A stretch of 64,000 nucleotides of DNA from SPDF01 sp963699825 (GCA_963699825.1 CAVOVI010000001.1:248001-312000), one strand, 5' to 3'; positions 8,561-16,805 are shown, counted from the stretch's first letter. The notes: generated by a model not told the origin, from the letters alone. Program-made: numbers and translations.

Positions 8561-8695
8561 CGGCTGATGTCGCTGAAGCGACACGGCCGCTCGGACCGCC
8601 ACTCCGTTCGTCACCCCCGCGAATGCGGGGGTCCAGGGAGAAGGCCTCTGGATTCCCGCTTGCGCGGGAATGACGTGAAGAACAGCTTCGGCCCC
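8561..8695. repeat. Palindromic intergenic repeat, copy 2 (REP/dRS3-like)
   Basis: The second copy of the element at 5142-5264, again directly after a duplicated tRNA-Ser 3' end. Hairpins are CCCCCGC/GCGGGGG (8614-8631) and ATTCCCGC/GCGGGAAT (8652-8671). Together with the direct repeat it accounts for most of the 338-bp gap before msrP; no coding sequence is seen there. Confidence 0.75.
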
Positions 8696-8765
8696 GCCTC
8701 CCCGCCCGGGAACCATCTCGCCTCGCAGGGTGTTACTAATACAACTACCCTCTGGAGCGTGGCCC

Positions 8766-9671
8766 GTGCTGATCCGTCGAGGCGGGGACATTCCCGCGTC
8801 CGAAATCACTCCGTACCAGCACTACCTTGACCGCCGCTCATTCATGCTCGCGGCCGGGACCCTCGCGCTGGGCGCTGCGCTGCCGCGCCCGCTTTGGGCG
8901 TCCCTGCGCCGCGATGACGACAAACTGACCCCCTACAAAGATGTCGTCGGCTACAACAACTACTATGAATTCGGCACCGATAAGTCCTCACCGGCCAGGC
9001 TGGCCGGCGGCCTGAAGACCACACCCTGGACTGTGGAGGTGGTCGGGGAGGTCAAGCGGCCGGGCACGTACGCCTACGACGACCTGGTCCGCCCTCACCC
9101 CGCCGAGGAGCGCGTATACCGGCATCGGTGCGTGGAGGGGTGGTCGATGGTCGTCCCGTGGATGGGATTTCCTCTCGGCGACCTGGTGCGTCGCCTGGAG
9201 CCCACCAGCAAGGCGAAATTCGTGGAGTTCACCACGCTGAACGATCCGGCCCAGATGCCTGGCCAGCGGAGCAATATTCTCCCATGGCCCTATGTGGAAG
9301 CGCTTCGGATGGACGAGGCGCTCCACCCGCTCACCTTGATGGTCACCGGCGTCTATGGAAAGCCGCTGCCGAACCAGAACGGTGCACCGCTGCGGTTGAT
9401 CGTTCCCTGGAAGTACGGCTTCAAGGGGGGGAAGGCCATCGTGCGGATTCGATTCACCGAAATGCAGCCCCGGACGACCTGGAACATCGCCATCCCGAGC
9501 GAATACGGGTTCTACGCCAATGTGAATCCGCAGGTCGATCACCCCCGCTGGAGTCAGGCGAAGGAACGGCGCATCGGGGAGTTCTTCAAGCGCGACACGC
9601 TGATGTTCAACGGGTATGGCGACCAGGTCGCCAGCCTGTACGCGGGAATGAACCTGCGAACCAATTACTGA
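8766..9671 (+). CDS. msrP: Protein-methionine-sulfoxide reductase catalytic subunit MsrP (YedY-type molybdoenzyme)
   Basis: A periplasmic molybdopterin enzyme that reduces methionine sulfoxide in envelope proteins. The GTG at 8766 is chosen because it gives a twin-arginine signal (DRRSFMLAAGTLALGAALP, near residue 25) at a sensible distance and is preceded by CTGGAG. The molybdenum-ligand Cys lies in YRHRCVEGWSMVVPWMG. The family's GYNNYYEFGTDKSSPA, NGAPLRLIVPWKYGFK and SEYGFYANVNPQVDHPRWSQ blocks follow. Length is 301 aa, normal. The membrane heme partner msrQ starts 8 bp after the stop, which completes the usual msrPQ operon. Confidence 0.95.
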   Translation: MLIRRGGDIPASEITPYQHYLDRRSFMLAAGTLALGAALPRPLWASLRRDDDKLTPYKDVVGYNNYYEFGTDKSSPARLAGGLKTTPWTVEVVGEVKRPGTYAYDDLVRPHPAEERVYRHRCVEGWSMVVPWMGFPLGDLVRRLEPTSKAKFVEFTTLNDPAQMPGQRSNILPWPYVEALRMDEALHPLTLMVTGVYGKPLPNQNGAPLRLIVPWKYGFKGGKAIVRIRFTEMQPRTTWNIAIPSEYGFYANVNPQVDHPRWSQAKERRIGEFFKRDTLMFNGYGDQVASLYAGMNLRTNY

Positions 9672-9679
9672 GCGCCCCT

Positions 9680-10321
9680 GTGAGTCGCGCCGGGGTCGTT
9701 CGATGGGTCCTGAAACCGGTCATCTGGGCGGTCGGACTCGGGATTCCCGCCTGGCTCCTCTGGGGCGCCTTCAACGACGGGCTCGGCAGCGACCCCGTGG
9801 AGACGATCCAGCGGTGGACGGGGAAGGGGGCGCTTGTCGGGCTGTTCCTGACGCTGGCGGTCTCACCCCTCCGACGCCTCACCGGTTGGAACGACCTGGT
9901 CAGAGTTCGCCGCCTGCTGGGCCTCTTCTCATACTTTCTTGCCACCCTCCACGTCCTCTCCTACATCGTCTTCGACCAGGCGCTCTCGCTCTCCGAGATC
10001 AAGAAGGATGTGATCGAGCATCCGTGGGTCTTCGCCGGGCTCTCCGCCTGGCTCCTGCTGACTCCGCTGGCCGTCACTTCCACGAAGGGGTGGATCCGGC
10101 GGTTGGGGGGTCGGCGCTGGCAGCGCCTCCACAAACTGATCTACGTGGCGGCCGGGGCAGGGGTGCTTCACTTCCTCTGGCTGGTCAAGAAGGACGTCGG
10201 GACGCCCGTCCTCTTCGGGCTGGTACTGGTGGCCCTGCTCGTCGCCCGCCTCCCGCGCTGGGATGGGACCCGCGCCCGGCCAACGCGTGACCCGCTTGAT
10301 TCGACCGGAGCCCCCCGCTAG
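9680..10321 (+). CDS. msrQ: Heme-binding membrane subunit MsrQ (YedZ)
   Basis: An integral membrane b-type cytochrome that passes electrons to MsrP from the quinone pool or flavins. About six hydrophobic segments are visible (VLKPVIWAVGLGIPAWLLW, LVGLFLTLAVSPL, LFSYFLATLHVLSYIVFD, VFAGLSAWLLLTPLAVTS, LIYVAAGAGVLHFLWLVKK, VLFGLVLVALLVARL). The conserved RRLLGLFSYFLATLH and WQRLHKLIYVAAGAGVLHF carry the heme histidines. Start is GTG 9680 just after the msrP stop. 213 aa, normal for the ferric reductase-like transmembrane family. Confidence 0.93.
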   Translation: MSRAGVVRWVLKPVIWAVGLGIPAWLLWGAFNDGLGSDPVETIQRWTGKGALVGLFLTLAVSPLRRLTGWNDLVRVRRLLGLFSYFLATLHVLSYIVFDQALSLSEIKKDVIEHPWVFAGLSAWLLLTPLAVTSTKGWIRRLGGRRWQRLHKLIYVAAGAGVLHFLWLVKKDVGTPVLFGLVLVALLVARLPRWDGTRARPTRDPLDSTGAPR

Positions 10322-10333
10322 CTTCCGCCCTCG

Positions 10334-10873
10334 ATGCCCTCACGTTCCCCTTTGCTCGATGAACGAGCCATCGCACGCACCCTCGCGCGCATGGCCGTTG
10401 AAATCGTCGAGCGATGCCACGGAACGGAGGGCCTTTTGCTGGTCGGCATCCAGCGGCGCGGGGTCGAGCTCTCCGAACGGATCGGGCGGCTGATCGCGGA
10501 GGCCGAGGGTGAGCCGGTGCCCCTCGGGAAGCTCGACATCACCCTGTACCGCGACGATCTGCAGACCGTCGGCGTGAGCCCCGTGGTCGGGGAGACCATC
10601 CTCCCCGGGTCGCTCGACGGACGGACGGTGGTCATCGTGGACGACGTCCTCCACACCGGGCGGACCATCCGGGCCGCCCTCGATGAACTCGCCGACTTCG
10701 GCCGCCCGCGGCGGATCCTGCTCTGCGTCCTGGTCGATCGGGGCGGGCGAGAGCTGCCCATCCAGCCGGACATCGCCGGCCAGACGGTGCGTGTCGGCCC
10801 AGGAGAACGGGTGGACGTGTTCGTTTCCGAACTTGACGGCCGAGACGCCGTGGAGCTTGCCCGTGTCAGCTGA
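10334..10873 (+). CDS. pyrR: Bifunctional pyr regulator / uracil phosphoribosyltransferase PyrR
   Basis: PyrR binds pyr mRNA in response to UMP and has weak uracil phosphoribosyltransferase activity. The PRPP-binding loop VVIVDDVLHTGRT is at about residue 97. The family signature LVGIQRRGVELSERI and KLDITLYRDDL are present. 179 aa, normal. It heads the pyrR-pyrB-pyrC operon, and its stop lies inside the pyrB start region (overlap 10863-10873). No pyr attenuator hairpin is seen upstream, because msrQ ends only 12 bp before the start; regulation may act inside the operon or through another promoter. Confidence 0.95.
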   Translation: MPSRSPLLDERAIARTLARMAVEIVERCHGTEGLLLVGIQRRGVELSERIGRLIAEAEGEPVPLGKLDITLYRDDLQTVGVSPVVGETILPGSLDGRTVVIVDDVLHTGRTIRAALDELADFGRPRRILLCVLVDRGGRELPIQPDIAGQTVRVGPGERVDVFVSELDGRDAVELARVS

Positions 10874-11837
10874 CGCCGCCGCACTCGCCCTCGGGAAGGA
10901 CCTGATCGGCCTCGAGACGCTGAGCGCGGCCCAACTCGAGTTCATTCTCGACACGGCGGAACCGTTCAAGGAGGTCAGCGAACGGGCCATCAAGAAGGTG
11001 CCGGCCCTCCGCGGCAAGACCATCGTCAACCTCTTCTTCGAAGCCTCCACCCGCACCCGCATCTCCTTCGAATTCGCCGAGAAGCGCCTCTCTGCCGACA
11101 CCGTCAACGTGGCGTCGGCGGGGTCGTCCGTCTCCAAGGGGGAGACGCTGGTGGATACGGCGCGCAACCTCGAGGCGATGCGGATCGACATGGTGGTCAT
11201 CCGTCACGGCTCGTCGGGCGCCGCGAAGTTCCTCGGCGATCGGATCGCGTCGAACGTCATCAACGCCGGCGACGGCAAGCACGAGCACCCCACGCAGGCG
11301 CTGCTCGACCTGCTCACCCTGCGGGACAAGTTCGGCCGCATCGAGGGGCTGAAGGTGGCCATCTGCGGCGACATCCTCCACAGTCGCGTGGCGCGGAGCA
11401 ATATCTGGGGCCTGACCAAGCTGGGGGCCGAGGTCGGCATCTGCGGCCCGCCGTCACTGCTCCCGAGGGATATCGAGGCGCTCGGGGTCACCATCCTGCC
11501 GCGCATCGAGGATGCCATTGCCTGGGCGGACGCCCTGAACGTCCTCCGGCTCCAGCTGGAGCGAATGCAGGCGGGGTTCATTCCGTCCCTGCGCGAATAC
11601 AATCGCGTGTTCGGCGTCACCCGCGAACGCCTGGCACGCGCGCCGAAGGACCTGGTCATCCTGCATCCCGGACCGATGAATCGCGGGGTCGAAATCGACA
11701 GCGATGTCGCGGACGGGGAGCACAGTGTCATCCTGCCGCAGGTCACGAACGGCGTGGCGGTCCGGATGGCAGTCCTGTACCTACTGGCAGGCGGCACGGG
11801 AGCGGTGGCCGCCGCTGCGCGAGGGGAAGCCGCATGA
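10863..11837 (+). CDS. pyrB: Aspartate carbamoyltransferase catalytic subunit
   Basis: Catalyses carbamoyl phosphate plus aspartate to carbamoyl-aspartate, the second step of UMP synthesis. The carbamoyl-phosphate loop is FEASTRTRISFEFAEKRL (about residue 60); HEHPTQALLDLLTL and the aspartate-binding LRLQLERM and HPGPMNRGVEI follow. The GTG at 10863 is chosen because it gives 324 aa, the usual length, and overlaps the pyrR stop by 11 bp. It is followed by pyrC with an ATGA overlap, indicating translational coupling. No regulatory pyrI is present. Confidence 0.95.
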   Translation: MSADAAALALGKDLIGLETLSAAQLEFILDTAEPFKEVSERAIKKVPALRGKTIVNLFFEASTRTRISFEFAEKRLSADTVNVASAGSSVSKGETLVDTARNLEAMRIDMVVIRHGSSGAAKFLGDRIASNVINAGDGKHEHPTQALLDLLTLRDKFGRIEGLKVAICGDILHSRVARSNIWGLTKLGAEVGICGPPSLLPRDIEALGVTILPRIEDAIAWADALNVLRLQLERMQAGFIPSLREYNRVFGVTRERLARAPKDLVILHPGPMNRGVEIDSDVADGEHSVILPQVTNGVAVRMAVLYLLAGGTGAVAAAARGEAA

Positions 11838-13123
11838 CTTCAATCCTGATTCGTGGTGGCCGCGTCATCGATCCCTCCCGGACGACCGACGGGGAGGCCG
11901 ACGTCCTCATCGAGGAGGGCAAGATCACCGCCGTCGGGCGCGGGGTGGAGGCGCCGGCGGGCGCCACGATCATCGAGGCGAAAGGGAAGGTGGTCGCCCC
12001 GGGGCTGATCGACCTGCACGTGCATCTGCGGGAGCCCGGTCAGGAGGATCTCGAGACCGTCGCGTCCGGGGCGATGGCCGCGGCGGCCGGTGGGTTTACC
12101 GCCGTCTGCGCCATGCCAAACACCGATCCGGTGACCGACAACCAGGCCGCCATTGGGTTCATCGTCAGCCAGGCGCAGCGGGCCGGTAAGGCGCGGGTCT
12201 ATCCGATCGGTGCCGTGACGCTCGGTCAGCGCGGCGAGCAGATGGCGGAATTCGGGGAACTCGTCGGTGCCGGGGCGGTGGCGGTCAGCGACGACGGGAA
12301 GCCGGTCGCCTCCAGCCACATGATGCGAACGGCGCTGGAGTACGCCCGCACCTTCGGGATCCCGGTGGCCAACCACTGCGAGGAGATGAGTCTCGCGGAG
12401 GGCGGGGCGATGCACGAGGGGCTCGTGAGCACCCGGCTAGGCCTCAAGGGAATTCCGGCCGCTGCGGAAGAGATCATGGTGGCCCGGGACATCATCCTGG
12501 CGGAGTTGACCGGTGGGCATGTCCACCTCTGTCACATGTCGACGCGCGGGTCGGTCGAACTCATCCGGCGGGGCAAGGAGAAGGGGATCCGGGTCACCGC
12601 AGAGGCGACGCCGCACCATTTCTCCCTGACGCACGAACGCTGCGCCGACTACGACACCAACGCCAAGATGAATCCGCCGCTGCGGGAAGCCGAAGACGTC
12701 GAGGCGATTCGCCAGGGGCTGCGGGACGGGACCATCGATGTCATCGCCAGTGACCATGCCCCGCATCACTACGATGCCAAGGAGCGGGAGTTCGATCACG
12801 CGCCGAACGGGATCATCGGTCTCGAGACGGCGCTGGGGGTGGCGATTCGTGACCTGGTCGAGTCTGGGGTGCTGACCCTCCCCGAATTGATCAACCGGAT
12901 GAGCACCCAGGCGGCGCGGATCTTCAACTTGCCCGGCGGCACACTGGCGGTGGGCGCCCCGGCCGACGTCGTGGTGTTCGATCCGACCGAGCGGTGGACG
13001 GTGAAGCCGGCGGACTTCTATTCCAAGAGCCGCAACACCCCGTATGCGGGAACGGAGCTGGTCGGCCGGACCCACCAGACCGTGGTCCGGGGCAGGGTCG
13101 TCTTCGACATCCGGGCCGCCTAG
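11834..13123 (+). CDS. pyrC: Dihydroorotase (class I type)
   Basis: A zinc amidohydrolase that closes carbamoyl-aspartate to dihydroorotate. Metal ligands are visible in DLHVHLREPGQEDLET (about residue 60), NHCEE, HLCHMSTRGS and SDHAPHHYDAKE. 429 aa, normal for the PyrC/AllB-like long type. The ATG overlaps the pyrB stop (ATGA). The C-terminal block with VGAPADVVVFDP is the usual amidohydrolase beta-sandwich. It ends the pyr operon and is followed by a GC hairpin. Confidence 0.95.
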   Translation: MTSILIRGGRVIDPSRTTDGEADVLIEEGKITAVGRGVEAPAGATIIEAKGKVVAPGLIDLHVHLREPGQEDLETVASGAMAAAAGGFTAVCAMPNTDPVTDNQAAIGFIVSQAQRAGKARVYPIGAVTLGQRGEQMAEFGELVGAGAVAVSDDGKPVASSHMMRTALEYARTFGIPVANHCEEMSLAEGGAMHEGLVSTRLGLKGIPAAAEEIMVARDIILAELTGGHVHLCHMSTRGSVELIRRGKEKGIRVTAEATPHHFSLTHERCADYDTNAKMNPPLREAEDVEAIRQGLRDGTIDVIASDHAPHHYDAKEREFDHAPNGIIGLETALGVAIRDLVESGVLTLPELINRMSTQAARIFNLPGGTLAVGAPADVVVFDPTERWTVKPADFYSKSRNTPYAGTELVGRTHQTVVRGRVVFDIRAA

Positions 13124-13137
13124 CGGATCCGGGACGT

Positions 13138-13159
13138 TCGGCGGGGTTCCCCCCGCCGA
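13138..13159 (+). terminator. GC hairpin after pyrC (possible terminator)
   Basis: An inverted repeat TCGGCGGGG-ttcc-CCCCGCCGA (13138-13159) 15 bp after the pyrC stop. It lacks a run of T, so intrinsic termination may be weak; it may be a 3' mRNA-stabilising hairpin. Confidence 0.45.
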
Positions 13160-13265
13160 GCACCTCGTTACATTTGGCAGAGAAGTGCGCCGCTGCGCGC
13201 GTTCCGCCCGCCTGCCGTGCCGCCAGCCGTACTGGCGTCCGCTGTCACGAGAGGGAACTCCGAAC

Positions 13266-14186
13266 ATGGCGAAATCGACCCCCAACTCCGACAACCCGAT
13301 CGACGCCCTGCTCGAAGAGCGGGCGCGTTTTCAGACGTGGTTGACGCGCCTTGACTCGGCCGGCTCCGACGCACCGCAAGCGGTGCGAGACAAGATTCGG
13401 GGAGATTATCAGCAGCGGCTGGAGCAGGTCATCGAAGAACTCCGGACGCACGCCGAGTCGGTCGCCGAGCAATTGGCCACGCTGCGCATCCGCGAGGACG
13501 ATCTGACGACGCAGGAGGCCGCCGCGCAGGAGACCCTGGCGGAGGCTGAGCTGCGCCACGCCGTCGGCGAGTATGAGGAATCGGAGTGGGAACGGGTACG
13601 GGGCGGGAGTGAGCGGGTGCTGATCGACGTTCGGGAGGAGCTCGCCCGGGTCAGCGATGAGATCACCCGGCTGGGCGAGGTGCAGGCCCTGATCGCCGCC
13701 GAGCCAGAGGCACCTGCGGAGCCGGAATCGGAGCCTGAGCCGGACATCGCGCCCCCCGAGGCGGAGTCTGTGGCAGGTGTTGCGGACGAGGCCGAGGACT
13801 GGGAGCCGGAGATACCGCTTGCTGAGACCCCTGTGATTCCGAGCGCCCCACGGTTCACGCCGCGAACCAGCGGCCGGACGTCTGAACCGTCCCCGCCTCG
13901 CACGATTCCCTTTCCGCAGCGGTCCGAGCCCTCGCCGGATGACCTGGCATTCCTCAAGTCCATGGCGGACGAGCAGCCCGCCGCCAAGCGGGGGAGCGGG
14001 GCGACGCCGCGCGTGAGCGGGTCTGGAACGCCGCCCACCGAGGAGGCATCCACGGCGGGCGCCGGCCTCGAACGTCCGAGCCAGGCCGCGGTGCCCAAGA
14101 CGCTGAAGTGCGGCGAGTGTGGGACGCTCAACCGCCCGACGGAGTGGTACTGTGAGCGCTGCGGGGCGGAACTGGCCGCGCTCTGA
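13266..14186 (+). CDS. Coiled-coil protein with C-terminal zinc ribbon, function unknown
   Basis: 306 aa, unbroken. Residues about 10-145 are a predicted coiled coil rich in Glu, Arg and Leu (RLEQVIEELRTHAESVAEQL and EVREELARVSDEITRLGEVQ-like heptads). Residues about 150-280 are a low-complexity Pro/Glu/Ser linker (EPESEPEPDIAPPEAES). The C-terminus is a zinc ribbon: CGECGTLNRPTEWYCERCGAEL (CxxC...CxxC, written with two closely spaced pairs). The ATG at 13266 is chosen because it follows GAGGGA by about 9 nt; upstream in-frame sequence is Cys/Arg-rich shadow. Such zinc-ribbon/coiled-coil proteins are common near ribosomal and regulatory genes, but no function is assigned. It is convergent with rpsT. 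Confidence 0.75.
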   Translation: MAKSTPNSDNPIDALLEERARFQTWLTRLDSAGSDAPQAVRDKIRGDYQQRLEQVIEELRTHAESVAEQLATLRIREDDLTTQEAAAQETLAEAELRHAVGEYEESEWERVRGGSERVLIDVREELARVSDEITRLGEVQALIAAEPEAPAEPESEPEPDIAPPEAESVAGVADEAEDWEPEIPLAETPVIPSAPRFTPRTSGRTSEPSPPRTIPFPQRSEPSPDDLAFLKSMADEQPAAKRGSGATPRVSGSGTPPTEEASTAGAGLERPSQAAVPKTLKCGECGTLNRPTEWYCERCGAELAAL

Positions 14187-14208
14187 CGAGCCGGGATTCC
14201 GAACGCAA

Positions 14209-14237
14209 ACGGGGCCCGGCAAGCTGCCGGGCCCCGT
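14209..14237. terminator. Bidirectional terminator between the zinc-ribbon gene and rpsT
   Basis: A perfect 13-bp inverted repeat, ACGGGGCCCGGCA-agc-TGCCGGGCCCCGT, between convergent genes, followed by GTGTCATT. A very stable stem with a weak T tract. Confidence 0.75.
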
Positions 14238-14261
14238 GTCATTCTCTCGATGCCTGGTGCG

Positions 14262-14516
14262 CTAGGCCTTGGCGTTAACGGCCTTGGCGAGGCGGCTCTT
14301 CTGGCGCGCCGCAGTCCGGGGGTGGACGAGGTGCTTCCGACCGGCGCGGTCCAGCAGGCTCGCCGCTTCGGAGAGGGCCTTGGAGGCGTCCACCTTGGTG
14401 GCGGCGGTCCGGACGTTCTTCACGGCCGTGCGCAACTTGCTCCGCTGGGACTTGTTGCGGGCCGTGCGAACCTTCGTCTGACGCATGCGCTTCTTGGCGG
14501 ACTTGATGCGGGGCAA
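14262..14516 (-). CDS. rpsT: 30S ribosomal protein S20
   Basis: 84 aa, strongly basic. It opens MPRIKSAKKRMRQTKVRTARN and ends ARQKSRLAKAVNAKA, matching S20 throughout. S20 is a primary 16S rRNA-binding protein of the small subunit. It has its own minus-strand promoter in the rpsT-scpA divergent region and ends at a stable terminator. Confidence 0.95.
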   Translation of the reverse strand: MPRIKSAKKRMRQTKVRTARNKSQRSKLRTAVKNVRTAATKVDASKALSEAASLLDRAGRKHLVHPRTAARQKSRLAKAVNAKA

Positions 14517-14578
14517 AGCGGACCTCTCTGAATCGGTATGGCGGGGGGGCCCATCCCCCCCATCATGAGCAAGCGGGA

Positions 14579-14607
14579 ATACTAGCGGGGGCCCCCCGCA
14601 ACGTCAA
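14579..14607 (-). promoter_or_regulatory. Promoter of rpsT
   Basis: Minus-strand -35 TTGACG (14607-14602) and -10 TAGTAT (14584-14579) with 17-bp spacing. The spacer is itself a near-perfect GC palindrome (GCGGGGG/CCCCCGC). The distance from the -10 to the rpsT ATG is about 60 bp. Confidence 0.65.
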
Positions 14608-14620
14608 GCGGCACGGTGCT

Positions 14621-14649
14621 TTGACTTGCTTCGCGCCGCGGTGTATTGT
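14621..14649 (+). promoter_or_regulatory. Promoter of scpA and the downstream run
   Basis: -35 TTGACT (14621-14626), 17-bp spacer, -10 TATTGT (14644-14649). It is divergent from the rpsT promoter with only 13 bp between the two -35 boxes. The TTG at 14621 could be read as a start codon in frame with scpA, but it is better explained as the -35 box. Confidence 0.65.
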
Positions 14650-14707
14650 TCCGCGCGCCACCTGTGGCGCCACACCCGGTCCACCCCACCCTCGATCCGG
14701 ACGACGG

Positions 14708-15472
14708 TTGGAACAGCCTGCCGCCCTCACCTTGCCTGAACCGCCGACTGCGGCGTTGGGAGCCTCGCCGGCCTTCGTGGTCGAACTCGAGGCCTTTTCG
14801 GGCCCCCTCGACCTCCTGCTGCACCTGTTGCGGGAGGAAGAGCTCGAGATATCCGACATTCCGATTGCGCGGATCGCCGACCAGTTCCTCCTCGTCATTC
14901 ACGATCTGGGGCTGAACCAGGCGGCTGACTACCTCGAGATGGCCGGACGCCTCCTGCGCCTCAAGGCGCAGATGCTGCTGCCGCGTCGAAGCGACGAGGA
15001 GGGCTGGGAGGATCCGCGGGCAGAGCTGGTCCGCCGGCTGCTCGAGTACCAGCAGATTCGAGAAGTGGCGCTCTGGTTGGGTCGCGCGGCGGAGCGCCGC
15101 GCCGATCAGTATGCGCGCGGCTTCCTCCCTGCGCCGCCCGCGCTCCCGCCGCCGCCGCTGCAGGTCGATCTCCTGGAGTTGCTCGAGGCGGTTCAGCGGG
15201 TCATCGAGGCCATCCCCTCGCCGGTGCTGCACCGCGTGGTCGCCCGGCCGCTCGACGTCGAAGGGGCGACGCGCCGCCTGACGGCCCTGCTCGAAGATCG
15301 CGAGGAGTTCGGCTGGTACGAGGCGCTGGGACCGAACCCGACCATCACGGACGTGCTGTCCACCCTCCTCGCGCTGCTCGAGCTCGCGCGCCGGGGTACC
15401 GTATCCTTGACCCAGGCGGCTGCCTTTGCGCCTATGGTGATTCGCCGTGACACCTCTCGCCCAACTGATTGA
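14708..15472 (+). CDS. scpA: Segregation and condensation protein A
   Basis: The kleisin subunit of the SMC-ScpAB condensin complex that organises and segregates the chromosome. The N-terminal SMC-binding motif FSGPLDLLLHLLREEELEISD (about 25 residues in) is diagnostic, followed by YLEMAGRLLRLKAQMLLP; the C-terminal winged helix contains LSTLLALLELARRGTVSL. The start is uncertain: TTG at 14708 is chosen because further upstream is promoter sequence, and a GTG about 70 bp downstream is the other candidate. About 254 aa. It overlaps scpB by 26 bp, which indicates co-translation. Confidence 0.9.
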   Translation: MEQPAALTLPEPPTAALGASPAFVVELEAFSGPLDLLLHLLREEELEISDIPIARIADQFLLVIHDLGLNQAADYLEMAGRLLRLKAQMLLPRRSDEEGWEDPRAELVRRLLEYQQIREVALWLGRAAERRADQYARGFLPAPPALPPPPLQVDLLELLEAVQRVIEAIPSPVLHRVVARPLDVEGATRRLTALLEDREEFGWYEALGPNPTITDVLSTLLALLELARRGTVSLTQAAAFAPMVIRRDTSRPTD

Positions 15473-16031
15473 AGCCGCGCTCTTCGCCGCCTCTCGCCCG
15501 CTCACGGTCGAGGAGCTCACGGTGCTCGACGCCGAAGCGTCGCTCGCCGATGTCCGTACCGCGCTCGAGCAGTTGCGGGAGGTCTACGATTTCAATCAGC
15601 ACGCCATCGAGCTGGTCGAGATGGCCGGTGGATTTCAGCTGCTCACCCGGCCCGCGTTCGCCCAGGCTCTGGAGCGTGCCCAGTTCACCGTGCGGGCCTC
15701 GAAGCTCACGTCCGCGGCCCTCGAGACGCTCAGCATCATCGCCTACCGGCAGCCGGTCGGTCGGAGTGAAATCGAGGAAATCCGCGGCGTATCGGCGGGC
15801 GGCGTGCTCCGGTCGCTGCAGGAGCGTGGATTGATCGAAGTGGTGGGACGGAGCGAATCCCTCGGGCGCCCCCTGTTGTACGGCACCTCGCCGATGTTTC
15901 TCGAGTTGCTCGGCCTGCGGGACCTCACGGATCTGCCGCGTGCCGAGGAACTGAGCATCGCCATCCAGCCGCCGCGGCCCCTGTCGCCGGATGACGAAGA
16001 AGCCGCGGCGTACGTGCCGGCCGAATCATGA
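15447..16031 (+). CDS. scpB: Segregation and condensation protein B
   Basis: A dimeric winged-helix partner of ScpA. LIEAALFAASRPLTVEEL opens the first winged helix; LETLSIIAYRQPVGRSEIEEIRG is the ScpB signature, and GRPLLYGTSPMFLELLGL ends the second domain. 194 aa. Start is GTG 15447 inside scpA; its stop overlaps the rluB ATG. Confidence 0.95.
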   Translation: MTPLAQLIEAALFAASRPLTVEELTVLDAEASLADVRTALEQLREVYDFNQHAIELVEMAGGFQLLTRPAFAQALERAQFTVRASKLTSAALETLSIIAYRQPVGRSEIEEIRGVSAGGVLRSLQERGLIEVVGRSESLGRPLLYGTSPMFLELLGLRDLTDLPRAEELSIAIQPPRPLSPDDEEAAAYVPAES

Positions 16032-16759
16032 GTGAAATGCGGCTGCAGCGCGCGCTCGCACGGGCGGGGGTCGCCTCGCGGCGTGCCGCCGAGGAACTAA
16101 TCCGTGCTGGGCGCGTACGGGTCGACGGGAAGGTTGCCGAGCTCGGCAGCAAGGTCGATCCTGACCGGCAGAAGATCACGGTCGGCGGCAAGGCGGTGCA
16201 GGTCGTCTCCCGCCGGTGGCTCGCTTTCCACAAGCCGCTCGGGGTCGTGACCACCGCCAGCGATGAGCAGGGACGGCGAAACGTCCTGGAGTTCATCAAG
16301 GACCCGGCCGGGCTCACCTACGTCGGGCGGCTGGACGTAATGACGACCGGCCTCCTGCTCCTGACCACCGATGGCGAGGCCGTGCACCGGCTGACGCACC
16401 CCAAGTACCGGGTGCCCCGACGGTACACCGCCCTGGTCCACGGGCGCTCGGCCGCCGAGCTCGAGAAGCTGGTGCGCGAACGGGTGGTGGTCGAGGGGCG
16501 AGCGGTCGTGGCAGAGGATGTTCGGGTCCGGCCCGGGAAGGAAGGGCGCAGCATCCTCGACGTCACCCTGACCGAGGGCCGCAACCGCATCGTGCGGCGC
16601 TGGTGCGAGGAGATGGGGCTCAAGGTCGAACGGCTGGCCCGACTCTCGTACGGGCCGGTGCGGCTCGGCGACCTCCCCGTCGGGCGCTCGCGGCCCCTCA
16701 CGCCTCGCGAGGAGGCTGCCATCTACAAGGCGATTCGGCTCGATCCGTCCGGCGACTGA
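16028..16759 (+). CDS. rluB: 23S rRNA pseudouridine synthase (RluB/RsuA family)
   Basis: An N-terminal S4 RNA-binding domain (LQRALARAGVASRRAAEELI followed by GRVRVDGKV) is followed by the catalytic block GRLDVMTTGLLLLTTDGEAV with the nucleophilic Asp, then YTALVHG and NRIVRRWCEEMG. 243 aa. The ATG overlaps the scpB stop. The position after scpAB is a conserved neighbourhood in many phyla. RluB/RluE/RsuA cannot be separated firmly by eye; RluB is favoured by context and the S4 domain. Confidence 0.85.
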   Translation: MSEMRLQRALARAGVASRRAAEELIRAGRVRVDGKVAELGSKVDPDRQKITVGGKAVQVVSRRWLAFHKPLGVVTTASDEQGRRNVLEFIKDPAGLTYVGRLDVMTTGLLLLTTDGEAVHRLTHPKYRVPRRYTALVHGRSAAELEKLVRERVVVEGRAVVAEDVRVRPGKEGRSILDVTLTEGRNRIVRRWCEEMGLKVERLARLSYGPVRLGDLPVGRSRPLTPREEAAIYKAIRLDPSGD

Positions 16760-16805
16760 CCGGCATTCCCCCCGGTCGCACGGACCACCCTCCGGAGGAG
16801 TACGC

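Noticed and set aside
5142..8695. CRISPR array
   Set aside because: The two repeat copies are 3.4 kb apart, are palindromic extragenic-type repeats, and have no regular spacers or cas genes.
14621..14707. scpA start at TTG 14621
   Set aside because: This TTG is the -35 box of a well-formed promoter, and the encoded leader has no similarity to ScpA.
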